From contig CM041465.1 in assembly GCA_023213395.1 (NCBI GenBank), forward strand, positions 167,593,741 through 167,657,740: a DNA stretch of 64,000 bases. Reading direction: 5' to 3'. Below, in pieces: positions 1 through 11,689 of the stretch (the first letter of the stretch is position 1; the number at the start of each line of letters is the position of its first letter). The notes below the pieces were generated by a model. It saw only the letters and a program-made list of their open reading frames with translations, did no database searches and had not been told where the DNA came from. This DNA is from Cycas panzhihuaensis. Its lineage: Eukaryota; Cycadophyta. A program made the translations under genes and the position numbers.

Positions 1-639
1 ATACGGCATCCAAATTGGGTGTCAATTATTTTGATGGAAAGTAGATTAGATCCTCATCTTTGACAATTGGAATCACTTCAATTGGAGCTCTATAGAAGAT
101 TTTGCAGACCTATGAAGTTCAGTAATCAATTTGTATTTCTGCAGAAATTTTAGCTTGCTAATATCTCATTAACACATGATACCATATGAAATTTCCTTTA
201 TTTTTTTATCACCAGGATCCCAATATAGGCAAGGTGAGAGTATACAATGATGGATATTTTAAATGGTTTGAAATTCTTTTAAAAAAATGGGTAAAACTTC
301 CCTTTACAATCATTCTTATAAATGCTAGAAAATTTTTAGCAACACTTCCTCTTGTTAAATGGACAAAAAAGGGAAAAGAAAAAGAAGAATGAGATAGCAT
401 GAATAGCCACCAAAGGATTGGAATCCTTGGGCATTACAACTCCTTATATTATGCTTCCAAACTTGCAAAAGATAAAGAAAAAGTAAACAATATAAAATAT
501 GCTATCATAATGACTTGAAAATATTTCTAAATTCACTTTCACAATCTCCTTCACCACATGGATTATGGGGGAGAAGGAAGTGATGGCTCTATTGCAAGTG
601 TAAATGAGGAATATAAAGGAAGTAAGCTCTGATACCACA
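1..639 (-). mobile_element. Family-1 LTR element, 5' leader (left copy, runs off window)
   Basis: On the minus strand this is the sequence just downstream of the LTR at 640-937. It matches, in inverted orientation, about 640 bases after the right-hand copy of the same LTR (60113-60752). The match starts at the first base of the window, so the element continues to the left. No open frame of useful length is present and no gag motif is visible, so this is probably untranslated leader. The family is unassigned; the initiator-Met primer site fits copia-like or non-autonomous plant LTR elements. Confidence 0.75.
626..637 (-). other. Primer binding site (initiator tRNA-Met type)
   Basis: Read on the minus strand the bases are TGGTATCAGAGC, the standard plant PBS complementary to the 3' end of initiator tRNA-Met. 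It lies 2 bases after the LTR end, which fixes this LTR as a 5' LTR with the element body to the left. Confidence 0.9.
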
Positions 640-937
640 TGAAAAGAGTGGATCTATCCTTCATCTCCATGCACTAAATACAAAGGCAAACATGGGAGCA
701 AGAGAGACTTGAGAGAAAGAAAGTAGCTCTAACAAAATGGGGAGGTAAGAATGAATCTTCTCTATTAAGCTTTTACTTTTATATTGAGAGAGGGAGCATT
801 AGAGTTAGTTGAAATGAAATTATACATAATGCACATGAAAGTGCATTTCACTTAAGTGATCTAATTTAAAGTTCACTTAAGACCCTTTTTCGAAATAATC
901 AACTAATGTAATGACCTTGTGACATTAACCCTTTTCA
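640..937 (-). repeat. Family-1 5' LTR, left copy (298 bp)
   Basis: The LTR is bounded by the perfect terminal inverted repeat TGAAAAG / CTTTTCA and followed by the PBS. The second copy at 59815-60112 lies in opposite orientation, has exactly the same length and is similar throughout. A TATAAAAG promoter motif lies inside (776-783 on this strand). No partner LTR in the same orientation is in the window, so target-site duplications cannot be tested. Confidence 0.9.
776..783 (-). promoter_or_regulatory. TATA box of family-1 LTR
   Basis: TATAAAAG on the minus strand, preceded by CTCTCTCAA, sits about 150 bases before the LTR 3' end. The identical motif is kept in the right-hand copy (59969-59976), so it is probably the Pol II promoter of the element. 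Confidence 0.6.
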
Positions 938-1008
938 CTTCTTTGACTTCAATGGTCAAAAAATAAATGGATCTAAGACCTTACAAGGGTATTATGGCCT
1001 CAACGTAT

Positions 1009-1107
1009 CTCTATGGGCTACATCATACCACCATGGACTTATAACATACCTCTATAGGCTTTAGCATGCTACTATAGACTTATAATAGCCTCTATGGGCT
1101 AAATAAT
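1009..1107. repeat. Short tandem repeat, about 40-bp unit, 2.4 copies
   Basis: Units begin with CTCTATGGGCT or CTCTATAGGCT at about 1009, 1050 and 1090, with two full periods of 41 and 40 bases and a partial third. No coding frame is associated. Confidence 0.7.
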
Positions 1108-2999
1108 CCAATAATAAATGTCATAACTATGACTGAAAAATAGATGTGACTAAAATATGATATGAATGACTCTCTCAAATGACAAATTTTAATAAGTTTT
1201 TAATAAATATAGATTCTCTAAAGCCTAAAATGAGCCTATAACAAATTATACAAGGTATCCCCCCCCCCCACCACTCTGCATTTTGGGGTACATTATATCA
1301 ATGAAATATATAACAAATGATATGGAACCTTAAAAAATACATGTATATACTTGAAAATATTGAAAAATGAAGAAAAATAAAGTTTTGAGAAAAACTTTTA
1401 ACTTTGAGCTAAAATATGTAAATCATATCAGCTCTAAATACTATTAAATGACTTGCTAAATTAAAAATCTATGAATTATGAGTCCAACACAATTTATAGA
1501 ACTATAAATTAGGGGCCTAAACCCTTTTGCCAACTAGATGATGATCATATAGTACTCAATGTGACTAGGGACTAAATATGGAAGGAGCTACATAGATTTC
1601 AAATATTATATAATCTGATTAAATCTATTTCTGATTTTGAAAAAAAACATTATATGAATTAGATAGAATAATCACGTCCATGTGAATTTAAAATATATAT
1701 GCCCAAAATAAATATTTTTCATCTAATAAAAATATCAATTTAAAAAATATATATATAAATCAAAAGCCAAAGTTTTAGGATTTAGAAAAAAAAAAAAAAA
1801 TAGCTTGCTATTTTCCTTTCTCATGTGCAGGGGTAGTGATGGCATCTCCATTAATTGTAATGCACTTCATGTGTTTGTAGGTTAGACGAGGCAAGTGCAA
1901 TAGTGAATAGAACTAGGGAATAGAACCATTGTACCCTAATTATGATCACAACCTAAAGGTGCTTATGTCATGGATGATGAGGATAGGTTTAAAGAGAAAT
2001 CTCTTTAGTGATACTGCCAACACTATAAGTGATATCAAGACCATCAATGTGGAAATAGGTATAAGTGCTCATCTTCTAAAGTCTGCTCAACTAGAACTGG
2101 TCATTGGTTATGTATATTTAGAGATAGGAAAATCAAAGTCCAATGCCAGTGGCCCTTTATAATTGATTATAAGGGCAACTAGTTCTTTGATTACAAGTAG
2201 CTCTATCTTTGTTTAGGCATCAAAGGTGACAAGTGATTTTACAACATCCATGTGCTATGGCCTCTCTGTTGACGTCTTTGAAAACTTTGTGTAGGTTGTG
2301 CTTGCCAAATGTTTTTGTTTATTATCACCTCCTAGTCAAGTGAGGAGATGTGGATGGACTCCTTGATATAGAGTATAATTAGCTCCTTGACTGTGACCAT
2401 GATAGCAATGAGATAATAGAGAATGATCACCATCATGTGATAACTTCAAATCTCCACTCTTCCTTTCTAAATAAGCAGAAGGGTCATGTTTAGTTGTAGG
2501 GATAAAGAAAGAGAATGATACATATAAAATATTATTCTCTTTATTTATTATAAACCAAAGAGTAGAGGCTATTAGAATTGTACACTCTTTAGCTCTAACC
2601 TATATCTATATGATGGATTAGATAGCATTACTATTGCAAAAAACATCTTAGCAAAAAGGTGTTAAAAATGAGTAATTCCATGAAGTCCTCTTTAAAACAT
2701 CTTCAAACATAATATTCTTTTTTTTTTTATGTAAGCTCTTATAGATTTCCTACAACCCAATATAAATTCATAGTTGGATATAATTTTTTTTTAATGAACT
2801 TGAAAGAAGAGTTATTATAAAATATACTAGCAGATATTTTAAATCCTCTTTTCTTTTTTTAATCATTCCAATGACATTTTTTATGGCCTTAGTTTGGTAG
2901 TAGATCCTAGTATATGAGACCTATGAAAGCCTCTAGATTGAGGCTAAAAATAGCCATAAATATTCTTTTTTTTTAATAACATATTTATATCTTTTGTAA
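1108..2999. other. AT-rich stretch without identifiable genes
   Basis: It contains a 10-base C run near 1261, an AT run near 1750 and a poly(A) run near 1786. An open frame of 77 codons at 1929-2162 matches no family I recognise. Much of the right part may belong to the body of the minus-strand family-2 element whose LTR is at 3605-3917, but no gag or pol motif can be read. Confidence 0.4.
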
Positions 3000-3589
3000 G
3001 GTGATTAGGCATGTAATTGGTGTCAATATCTACTCATTTAATTCTTTTAAAATAGTAGCTTCAAATTATCTATTCTATGACTTCAAATAACACGCCTACA
3101 TGTTTGAAAAATGGGGCCACATGTAGCAAGAAAATAGGTCATAAAAGACACATAAAACTTCTTAATTTTTCCTCTTTCTTTTTGCAATTTTAGCTTTAAA
3201 ATCTCTAAAATATGCTTCAAATTATCCTTTTATAGTAGCTCTAAATAGGTTTCAAAACAATATTATAAAACATAAATAAATAAATGTCCTTTTAACAGTT
3301 TTAATCAAGCTTTAAAATAACCTTTGATAGCATCAAAAAAGAGCCCCAAACATATCTCAAATGATAATGAAAATAGTCACAAAAATGTGAATTAAAAAAT
3401 GTAGCAGAATGCAACTTCAAGTATCTTGAAAATAACTAAAAAAATAGATCACTAATTAGGCACAAAACAGATTCCTAAAATAGCTTGATAAGACTCTAAA
3501 AAAGAAAATTAAAAAAATAAACTCTAAAATATTACTCTCAAGGATTTAAAACTTAAGATCTAATATCATGTTAAAAAAATGAGCATGGA
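3000..3589 (-). mobile_element. Family-2 LTR element, 5' leader (left copy)
   Basis: On the minus strand this follows the PBS at 3590-3601. It resembles the leader after the right-hand family-2 LTR (10307 onward): both are T-rich and both contain a TACATGTGGC motif about 450-500 bases after the PBS. No coding sequence is visible. The left end of the element was not found. Confidence 0.6.
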
Positions 3590-3601
3590 GCTTTGATACC
3601 A
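3590..3601 (-). other. Primer binding site (initiator tRNA-Met type)
   Basis: Minus strand reads TGGTATCAAAGC, one mismatch from the standard plant initiator-Met PBS, three bases after the LTR. Confidence 0.8.
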
Positions 3602-3604
3602 TAT

Positions 3605-3917
3605 TGGATAATAAATCTACTATATACACAATACATGAATATGGTGAGTGAATGATAAAGAAATAAATCATAAGAAAGATTAAGCATATATAAGTTAACA
3701 CAATAAAATGGAAGAATAGTCAAACCTTAAATTAGAAAGAAGAATGATGTACATACTTATAGTACAACTCACCACTTATAAGAGAACCCCCATTGATCAA
3801 TGTTATGGGTTGATACATATTTTTATGCAGCACACAACTTAAAAATACCTCAAATATAAAATAAAAATAAATCTATAGAGATTTTGAATGAGGATAATTA
3901 TGTAATTAGGTATTACA
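3605..3917 (-). repeat. Family-2 5' LTR, left copy (about 313 bp)
   Basis: Minus strand begins TGTAATACCTAATTAC and ends TCCA before the PBS. It aligns over its length with the plus-strand LTR at 9956-10292; shared blocks include GTGAGTTGTACTATAAGTAT (left) against GTGAGTTGTATTATAAGTAT (right). The two copies point away from each other with a LINE between them, so they are two separate 5' LTRs and not the ends of one element. Confidence 0.8.
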
Positions 3918-4019
3918 CCTAATAATTTTGATGCTCTTTTTTAAAGTTTTAATTAATCCTTATTCTTAATTTCTCTTACACTCTCAATATATATTTTTTT
4001 TCTAATTATAAAAAAGGTA

Positions 4020-5042
4020 ATTTCAATCTTAGGAGGATATGTCTAAACTAAACTCTTAGACTCTTCTATCAATAACCTAATATAAGGGCTTATACCAAAC
4101 TCAATTTGTCTTAGGAGATTTCTACCCATATCTTGATCCATTTTGATAAGGATATTTATAAGAAGGTGTTTATCTATGTGAATGTCCTAAATTCTTATTT
4201 TTGTTGCAACTCCAAATACTAAAAAACTAAGGAATAACCTCTAGTAGCTTAAGAAGCTAAGTCTAGAGCCATTACATATAAGCCTAATCCTAAACTAGCC
4301 ATTAAATAGCCATAAATCTAAGGATTAACCTCTGATAACTTAGGAAGCTAAGCCTAAGGCCACTACATATAAGCTTAGTCCTAAAGTATACATTAAATAT
4401 AAGGATGGTTAGATTAAGGTCCATAGTAAAAAGCCTTAAGTTAAAGTTTCTAAAGATAATCTCTTGTAATAGGTGAGTAAATCATCTCCTAGGCCTACAA
4501 GGCCCTTATAGAACAATACTCAAGAATTCCTAATTATGTATGACAACTAAGTGATTATAGATAGCAACGAACCAACTAAAGCAACACTCCATTATTATTC
4601 ACTTATAAGGTGGATTTGCAAGTTAACACTCCAAAACTAATTGCCTCTAATTCCAATATAAATGAAAAGAAAGATGTTATATATAAGTGAAGTTTACTCA
4701 AGGCTTCTAATAAAAACAAAGTAAGAAAGAATCAATTTAAATTATTAGCCTTCATTCCTAATGAAGAAATGCATGGTAGAGGGGTAAGACATGAAAGCAA
4801 AGAAGGTGCTTCCCAATTCATACTTTTAGTTGGAATATTCAAGAGCTCATAGTCCTTGGTGTAAGGGATGCATGGTTAAAAGGTTTAGGACTAAGTTACA
4901 ATGAATGATATTTACTATCAATAATACCCTAACTATACATATGATAATATTAAGTTTTCTCTATCATATATTTAGCTTAATTATGCATCCTTTATAGCAT
5001 CACATGAGAAGGTAAATGGGGTGTAAAAATCCTACTTAATCC
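4020..5042 (+). pseudogene. LINE ORF1 C-terminus and start of endonuclease (5' piece)
   Basis: This looks like a decayed L1-type LINE. Around 4110-4195 a frame with repaired stops resembles a CCHC zinc knuckle (GYL then VYLCECP), typical of plant LINE ORF1. After a proline/lysine-rich duplicated stretch, the residues SWNIQEL at 4828-4848 match the SWNIRGL start of the ORF2 apurinic endonuclease. Just before the copia insertion a GGVAI-like segment can be read, and it continues after the insertion at 8802. Many stops and frameshifts make it non-functional. The assignment rests on motif order rather than a long alignment. Confidence 0.6.
4231..4399 (+). repeat. Direct duplication, 91-bp period, inside LINE ORF1
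   Basis: Two copies begin at 4231 (GGAATAACCTCTAGTAGCTT) and 4322 (GGATTAACCTCTGATAACTT). Both continue through a GGAAGCTAAG-like and a TACATATAAGC block. They would encode a repeated lysine/alanine/proline-rich segment. Confidence 0.75.
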
Positions 5043-5046
5043 TATT

Positions 5047-5326
5047 TGGAAACACCATATATATAAATAGGTTCAAGATTATTTATGAACACAACATACT
5101 CGGAAAGAATATGCATATGAAATAGATAAATTTGATATAAGAAACCTTGTAGGAAAAACCCACCAAAAAATAATATAATCACATTTTTATAAATCTATCA
5201 TGTTACTTTATAATGGATCTTATATCTATATTTATATATTTATAAGTATCTCAAATATACAATGATTTACATCTGTTAACTTATTACATCAACATTAATC
5301 AATATAGAGATAATATCACTCCAACA
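5047..5326 (-). repeat. 3' LTR of nested copia (280 bp)
   Basis: Minus strand starts TGTTGGAGTGATATTATCTC and ends TTTCCA. It matches the 5' LTR at 8478-8801, including the block AATCACATTTTTATAAATCT, but lacks a short stretch of that copy near its 5' end. Confidence 0.85.
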
Positions 5327-5337
5327 TCCCCTCTTAA
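5327..5337 (-). other. Polypurine tract of nested copia
   Basis: Minus strand reads TTAAGAGGGGA immediately before the 3' LTR start, as expected for plus-strand DNA priming. Confidence 0.8.
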
Positions 5338-5395
5338 TGTACTAATAGGCTCTTGAAGTCTTTTCTTAATATCTAGGACTATCAATTTATCCTTG

Positions 5396-6235
5396 TTGAT
5401 AGATCCTCTCTCATGGATAACCTCTCCTAATATGCATAAATGCTGATGAAGTGATCTTCAGTAAGAGCTTGGTAAACATGTCTTCAAGTTGATCTTCACT
5501 TAGACAAACTTCAACCTGCATCCTCCTTAATCAGATCTACTCTTAGATGTAATGGTGTTATGCCCTATATATATGTGATTCTTTGGAAATCCTCCAATAG
5601 TCCCTGCAACCATATAGCTCTCTCCCTTACACTAACACTTAATCCATGAAACTTAACATGTTTCCTTGACTAATCCAAGAGGTTAAACCACTTGAGCCAT
5701 GTCAATTTCCTCTTCAAGTCTCTATTAAGGAATGTTGTAATGATGTGACTTCCAACTATATATAGCTACCAAAAGTAAGGATTAATTAGACTGATAACAA
5801 CATGGAGACAGGTACCATTATCTCATAATTAATTCCTTCTTTCTATAATCTCAAATACAACTCTCTATTGTGAATCTTTTCTTGCTAAGATGTTGATGTC
5901 TATCATGAGTATAATTGCCTTGTTGATCCATGTTCTTCAATCATCCTATAGGTCTTCAACTATCAATGGAACATAGGTTGCAGTCTGTGCTTCTTTTTAT
6001 AATAACTCATCATCATCACTCCCACTATGTCCTATATTCAAATGGCACCTCAGTATGATATGTTAATAACTTATCTAATTGACATCTAGACTAATCATAA
6101 TGCTTTCCCCTATAGATCACATAGTTTATAATCTTTATTCTTAAACCCCAAACAAATAGACTCTAAACTTTTACAATCCTATGGTTATGATCTATGTCTA
6201 AGATGTGTGCACTTTAATATCCAATAGAAGGTTCC
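5396..6235 (-). pseudogene. Copia pol remnants: integrase C-terminus and RNase H end
   Basis: On the minus strand, 6235-6050 reads like the integrase C-terminal segment that contains a GYK..DYKLWDP..G.....RDV pattern (visible pieces include KSIMISLDV-like residues). Near 5487-5470 the residues EDQLEDMFTKLL match the EDQLADIFTK motif at the end of copia RNase H, with a KHIDI..HFIRE-like piece upstream near 5570. The intervening reverse transcriptase has no readable catalytic motif. Frames are broken repeatedly. Confidence 0.7.
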
Positions 6236-8465
6236 TAACTAGTCCAACACACAACAAGGGATATACCATGAACAACCTTAGTAAGGGACCTATTATATAG
6301 CTATCACAATAGCTTCTACCAAAATAACATGGGAAATAAATATTAACATGCACCAAAACCTCCACATCTACATCATGGTATCTACAACTCAATCTAACTA
6401 CGGTACATAAGACAATCAACACCTATTCTATAATATTAAAAAGATAAAATTAATTCTAAGGCATCTCATCATAGACCTTTCCATTTATACTTTAATTTTC
6501 ATATAAACACACTATTGGTTCTACATTAGACTTGTTCAGGTATGCACACGCATTGAACCAGCAACCTCATGCTAACTAAGTTCAACCATCCAAAGTATAA
6601 TAGTCCATCAACACTAATAATCACTTATATAAATAGGCCAATAACTAGAAAATTTTGAATTTCTTTAATATACACACCTGATGTAAGAAACTTAATATAA
6701 CTAAATAAAACACATATCACTTTATAATGAATAAACCACACCTTGATAATAATCTATACAATGATCTATAACTATAAACAATGTTTGTTTCACCCTGCCA
6801 CTTAGGTATCTTAATACAACTTGCCTATTTCTTGCCCTTCTATTAATCAATGAAAACATAACACTAACATTGATAGCTCTTACCTATTAAACATGCACAT
6901 TAATCATGGCCTATTATCAATTAGTAAACTCCACTACCTTGATAATTCTACCTAATAAACACTACCATGTAACCACATGCAATAGGAGTATACTATCGCC
7001 TTATATTTCCATTAAATCACCCAAAACACATCACCTACAAAGTGCTCTAAAATACTCACTTCACCATTAAAATGTCCCCTCAAGCATGCCTCATACACCA
7101 TCGTAAAATAGCCCCAAAAACAAGTCATGATTTATATCACCACTTTCATAAAATATCATATGACTATTGATTAAAAAATAAGGGCAACTAAATGGCGATT
7201 GATATCAACCAACTTAATATATTGACAAACTAATCAATAGATCAAAAGCCCTAATTGATATCAAAAGCTAAAAAAATATGATTTAATAAAACACTACCAA
7301 CCTTAATAAAATACCATTTGATCAATATATTTTAATTAGATGATTAACATATATTAATTAAGGGTGACTTAAATTAATGGAATGGTAAAACAACTCAATA
7401 CACAAATCAACATGACTTGCAAAATATCATACACATAACATAATATTGACTAAAATATCAATATCAATGGCAAACATGATCAAATGATAAATATTAATAT
7501 GATTTTAGTGATTAATATATTCACAAAGTAATATATCATCATATGGGCAACTTCAAATATTCAATAGCTGGAAAATATTTTTCAATAGTGACTTCATAAA
7601 TATCATCATATAATCAAATATATATCAATGATTAAATTTTAATGGGAAATTTTAACATTAATAGTAAACATTAAAGGGTGATTAAATCTCATCACTCAGG
7701 TGATAAAATATCAATGGTACCTTCTATTAATTCAAACATAGCTAGCGACTATATATAATCAAATGCATAGATAAAATATTCAAATGTGACTTTGAGCATT
7801 ATATATATCAAGTGAGTGATTAAAATTTTATCAAAGAGATACCTAATTTTAGTCGTAAACATATATTGTTGTGTATACTACTTCTACAGCAGTGACTCTA
7901 CACTCTCTGCATTTCTTTTTATATATGTCTTTATATACAGCTATATATACCTCTCTTCTAGAGATCTACATGTTTCACCCTCAGGTAAATAACATCACTT
8001 TGCAATCAACTATAATCTCATAATCACCATAGCTCACGAGGGCAGCTCTAGTATCAATAGTAGAATGACTACAACAGGCTCATCAATAGCTTGTAAACTC
8101 CATGGTTTCATTACAAATTTAGTGGCTACACCAATAATCAGATTAGACACCTTCTAGATAGTCAAAATAGGCATCAATAATAGGCAAATGGAGAAACTAG
8201 GGTTGTATATTTGAAAATAAGGGCTCTAGCAACTACACAAATGAACGCAATGTCTTTTACTCATCTGCACACCTCTGTAGACTAAACAATTCCTACAAAA
8301 CATATAATAGAAGGATCCAAGATCTACATATGGTCATTTTCACCTCTATGGTAGTTCTTTTGATTGTCAAATAAGCCAATCCTCAATGGGTGACCCAACA
8401 TGACCTGGCAACCAACAATTAGATAATCTACCTAATATTCATCTACTTTTATATCTCCTACCACT
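6236..8465 (-). other. Decayed 5' half of nested copia interior
   Basis: This should hold the leader, gag and protease of the element between the PBS and the integrase remnant. I cannot read a gag or protease motif with confidence. The sequence is rich in ATCAATAT/AATATCA words and looks like degenerate low-complexity DNA. Confidence 0.5.
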
Positions 8466-8477
8466 TTGATGCCATAT
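8466..8477 (-). other. Primer binding site of nested copia
   Basis: Minus strand gives TGGCATCAAAG after ATA, an initiator-Met PBS variant with two differences from the standard. It lies between the 5' LTR and the interior. Confidence 0.75.
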
Positions 8478-8801
8478 TGGAGAACACCACATATGCAAAT
8501 AGATTCAAGATCATTTATAAATATGGCAAACTTGAAGAGAATATACACACAAAATAAACAAATTTGATATGGGAACCCTTGCAGGAAAAACCCACCAGAA
8601 AAAAATGTAATCACATTTTTATAAATCTATCATGTTAATTTACAATGGGCCTTAGATCTATATTTATAGATCTATAAGTGTCTCGAATATACAATGTCTT
8701 ATATCCACCGACTTATTAAATCATATTATTACATCAACATTATTCGTTCAATATTATACCACATTAACATTAGTTGGTATGGAGATAATATCACTCTAAC
8801 A
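8478..8801 (-). repeat. 5' LTR of nested copia (324 bp)
   Basis: Minus strand starts TGTTAGAGTGATATTATCTC and ends TCTCCA before the PBS. It pairs with 5047-5326. The extra length relative to the 3' LTR is a short AT-rich segment near 8710-8770. Confidence 0.85.
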
Positions 8802-9930
8802 AATCTTGATGCCAAAAATAAAGTTTTTTCTTAAGGGTGTGATTCTAGAAACAATTATGTCTAGGTTGTCGTAAAACTTTAGTAGTTCATTATAGGTGTT
8901 ATTAATATTTATGCCTAGCCATAGATAAAATTAAAATATGGTCCTAGTTTAATATTAATTTCCCCAATATGAATTTGGTCTTATTTGGGACATTAACTTG
9001 ATAAGAGATCTAGCAAATAAATCTAACATTTTTTATTTTATATGGCACTAAAAGGAAAACATTATATGGTTTCAACATAAATCCCAACTTTGACTATATG
9101 ATCCTAATATCAATAGAAAATAGGATGGACATGATCTCTCATTCAATTAGTTCAACTTTAGATATAAGAATGATAGAATTATCAAATGTATTAATAAGTA
9201 TGTGCCATTTGATGACTCTAATTTAAGAATTAGAACTACCATTAATTGCCTGATTTAAGTTATTAAGGATGTTACTCTATCTAACCACCATCCCATTAAA
9301 TTTTCCATCTCCTAAGGGTATGCGCAAAGACAGCTGAAGAGAGTAATGTTTAAACTTAGTAGTTCTTAAATATCTCAACCCTTTTACCTTCAAAGTATCA
9401 TGCAAGTTTGGCACTTGAATCCAAAACTATAATTGATACTCCATGGATCACTTGGTAAGAAGTAATTACTAGTAAAATTCCCTCGTTTCTTAGGGGTTGT
9501 GGTAAATAAATAGTTGGTATTAAAGGAGGAGGTTACATAGGGAGAGCTTTAAGGATCTCATTAAAGACAAAGATAATTTAGAATTTTAGGTTATTCATGA
9601 AATTATTTAAGCCAAGGTTGTTAAGCTTTCCTACAAATTCAAGATCTTAAAACTTATGAAAGTAAAAAGAGCTCAAGTTAAAGCTAAATTTCATTAGATT
9701 AAGCGAGAATATAGGTGTTTAAAGTTCTTTTCTCAAGATCTTAGAAAGGATTAAGCCTTTAAATGCATTCTAAATCTTAACACTAAGTAATAAAATGTGA
9801 CCTATATAGATAAAATTATTGATGAATTTATGTTATTCTAATCCAAATTATTTCAAACATAGGAACAAGTTGATAAGACATTTTGATGTCTTATTAGTCT
9901 ACATGGAGGTAGTACCTTACAAAATTAGTT
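8802..9930 (+). pseudogene. LINE endonuclease, downstream piece, to pre-RT region
   Basis: This continues the LINE interrupted at 5042. A segment near 8880-8930 resembles the ..VNIYAPS.. strand of the endonuclease. SNHHPI at 9280-9297 matches the catalytic SDHHPI motif with Asp changed to Asn. Downstream 9330-9900 has the lysine-rich linker that precedes the reverse transcriptase (pieces such as KLSYKFKILKLMKVKRAQ). Stops and shifts are frequent. The sequence stops just before the family-2 LTR at 9956; the reverse transcriptase is not here but may be the piece at 32320. Confidence 0.7.
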
Positions 9931-9955
9931 TATTTCATAAGAATTACTTATTGGG

Positions 9956-10292
9956 TGTAATATCTAATTACATCTAAATACTTATTTAAAAACTCTTATA
10001 TGTTATTATATTTTCTATTATAGGTCACCTTGAGTTGTGTGCCACATAGAAATGTGTGACAACACACAATAGTTGACCTTAAGGATTCTCACATATATGG
10101 TGAGTTGTATTATAAGTATGTATATAATCTTTACCTAATTTAAAGTTTGGTCATTCCTCCCATTACTTTATGTTTATTTATGCATACTTTATCACTCTTG
10201 TATTTCATTTCATTATCTATTATTTATTACTTTGATTCATCTATTTCTATATTCCAACATTTAGTATCACAATTGTTGTTATAAATCTAACA
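9956..10292 (+). repeat. Family-2 5' LTR, right copy (about 337 bp)
   Basis: Begins TGTAATATCTAATTACATC and ends ATCTAACA. It is followed by a PBS and is homologous over its length to the inverted copy at 3605-3917. No second plus-strand copy was found further right, so the element is incomplete or its 3' LTR has been lost. Confidence 0.85.
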
Positions 10293-10294
10293 AG

Positions 10295-10306
10295 TGGTAT
10301 TAGAGC
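10295..10306 (+). other. Primer binding site (initiator tRNA-Met type)
   Basis: TGGTATTAGAGC, one mismatch from the standard PBS, two bases after the LTR. Confidence 0.85.
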
Positions 10307-11140
10307 CCAAAGTTCAAATTTTTATAGACTGTTTTTTTAGCCTATTTTTCATATTCCTTGAACCTATTCTTTTCAATCTTTTAAAGCCTTTCTTATTATT
10401 ATAGAGACTTGTTGTATTGTTTATTTTTTACCCATCAAAAATATCATTTTTTAAGATATTTTTTTAGGTTTACTAAGGGTTATTTGTCAAACATAAACAT
10501 GTAGATTTTTGGAGTTATTTATTACTATGTTTTGATTCATTATTTTATAGGCTATTTAAATTTGTTAAAAGCTTATTTTAAAGTTATTTAAAGTTGCAAA
10601 TAAAGCTAACATATTATAGGATTTTTCTAAGAGAAAAAAAAAAAAGGCATCTTATTATAGATTTTTTAGTTGGAAGCATTTTTCAAGCTACTCAATTATT
10701 TTTCTTAAAGCTAATATTGTGAATAACCTATATACATGTGGCTAGCCAAAAGAAATTTGCACATAGGAGTCAAATTATAGTCCAAAATGTAAAAGTTACT
10801 ACTTCTTGCCATATTTTTATGAAGTATTTTATGTTAATGTATGTTATTATTTTGTAAGCTAATAAGTATGTTTTGTAAGACTAATGCATGTGTTAATTGA
10901 AGGGGAAATTTCTAACTATCTAAAGGTCAAAGTGACTTCATAAATATATTTTTTGGTAAATTTATAATTACAAAATATGCGAGCAGGCAAGAAAAAATAT
11001 AGAAGGTTTAAAGATCAAAGTGCATATCCATTATAGCATACCCTTCAAAGTATTTCTTTATGTTTCCTAAACAATATTTAAGTCTTTATAATATAGTACT
11101 ATAGTTTATCCATTAAGATATACCCTATTCACTATTAGAG
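10307..11140 (+). mobile_element. Family-2 leader, right copy
   Basis: T-rich untranslated sequence that parallels 3589-3000 on the other strand, including the TACATGTGGC block near 10735. No coding frame. The right limit is uncertain; the minus-strand copia begins somewhere between 11140 and 11665. Confidence 0.6.
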
Positions 11141-11149
11141 GGTTTGAGA

Positions 11150-11665
11150 AATCATGCATAAAAGATAATTTTAATAAAAAAGGTAATATAACAATAATAT
11201 ACAATACCCTTTTTTGTTACTAAAGAAGTTGGGTACCATGGACCATTATAACATATCATCCTTGCTAGATTGAAGGGCATAAAATCTAGTCTCTCCTTTA
11301 TAAACTTCATTTTGAAGGCAATCTTAATCACGTTATGACTTTGATGGATGGGTAGCACTATTGAGGCATTATCAATTTCTCTTAACTATGCTTATGATTT
11401 TTGACATTCTTGTGTACTATTTATTTATACTTATAATAACATTTAAGACTAAAAAATCATATTCTAGATTGAGTGAAATATAGAAAGATTATATTGCTTA
11501 AGATAAAGAAAAGAGAAAAACAACAATAGAAGGCATCCCACAAAATGGAGTCTGCCATGCAAGTTAGTGGATATCGTAGATGTATTATAAAGAAGTTGGC
11601 AGCAAAACAAGCCTGCATGAACAATAAAGTACAAAGTGACAGATGGATCATTATATGTTTTAACA
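11150..11665 (-). repeat. Probable 3' LTR of the split copia element
   Basis: Minus strand starts TGTTAAAACATATAATG directly after a polypurine tract, the expected start of a 3' LTR. The far end is not resolved because no matching 5' LTR was found to the right of 31078. A 68-codon frame at 11152-11358 (minus) is not recognised and is probably chance. Confidence 0.45.
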
Positions 11666-11676
11666 CCCTCCCTTAA
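11666..11676 (-). other. Polypurine tract
   Basis: Minus strand TTAAGGGAGGG, immediately before the TGTTAAAAC start. It closes the RNase H end of the copia at 11690-13700. Confidence 0.7.
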
Positions 11677-11689
11677 TCATAACTTTATT

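Larger units (their letters stand above)
5043..8801 (-). mobile_element. Nested Ty1/copia element inserted in the LINE
   Basis: Two direct LTRs (5047-5326 and 8478-8801) flank a 3.15-kb interior. PBS lies beside the right LTR and polypurine tract beside the left LTR, so the element reads on the minus strand. Candidate target-site duplications are AATCC (5038-5042) and AATCT (8802-8806), four of five bases matching, with a few extra bases at the left end. LINE endonuclease sequence is continuous when the element is removed. The interior is shorter than a typical copia element (about 4.5 kb) and retains only pieces of integrase and RNase H; most of the reverse transcriptase is gone. Confidence 0.85.

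Noticed and set aside
626-637. tRNA gene fragments at primer binding sites
   Set aside because: Only 12-13 bases match a tRNA 3' end in each case and no cloverleaf follows.
1929-2162. Frame of 77 codons as a gene
   Set aside because: No recognisable domain, no conserved context; length is expected by chance.
11152-11358. Minus-strand frame of 68 codons as a gene
   Set aside because: Lies in the probable 3' LTR of a copia and matches nothing I know.
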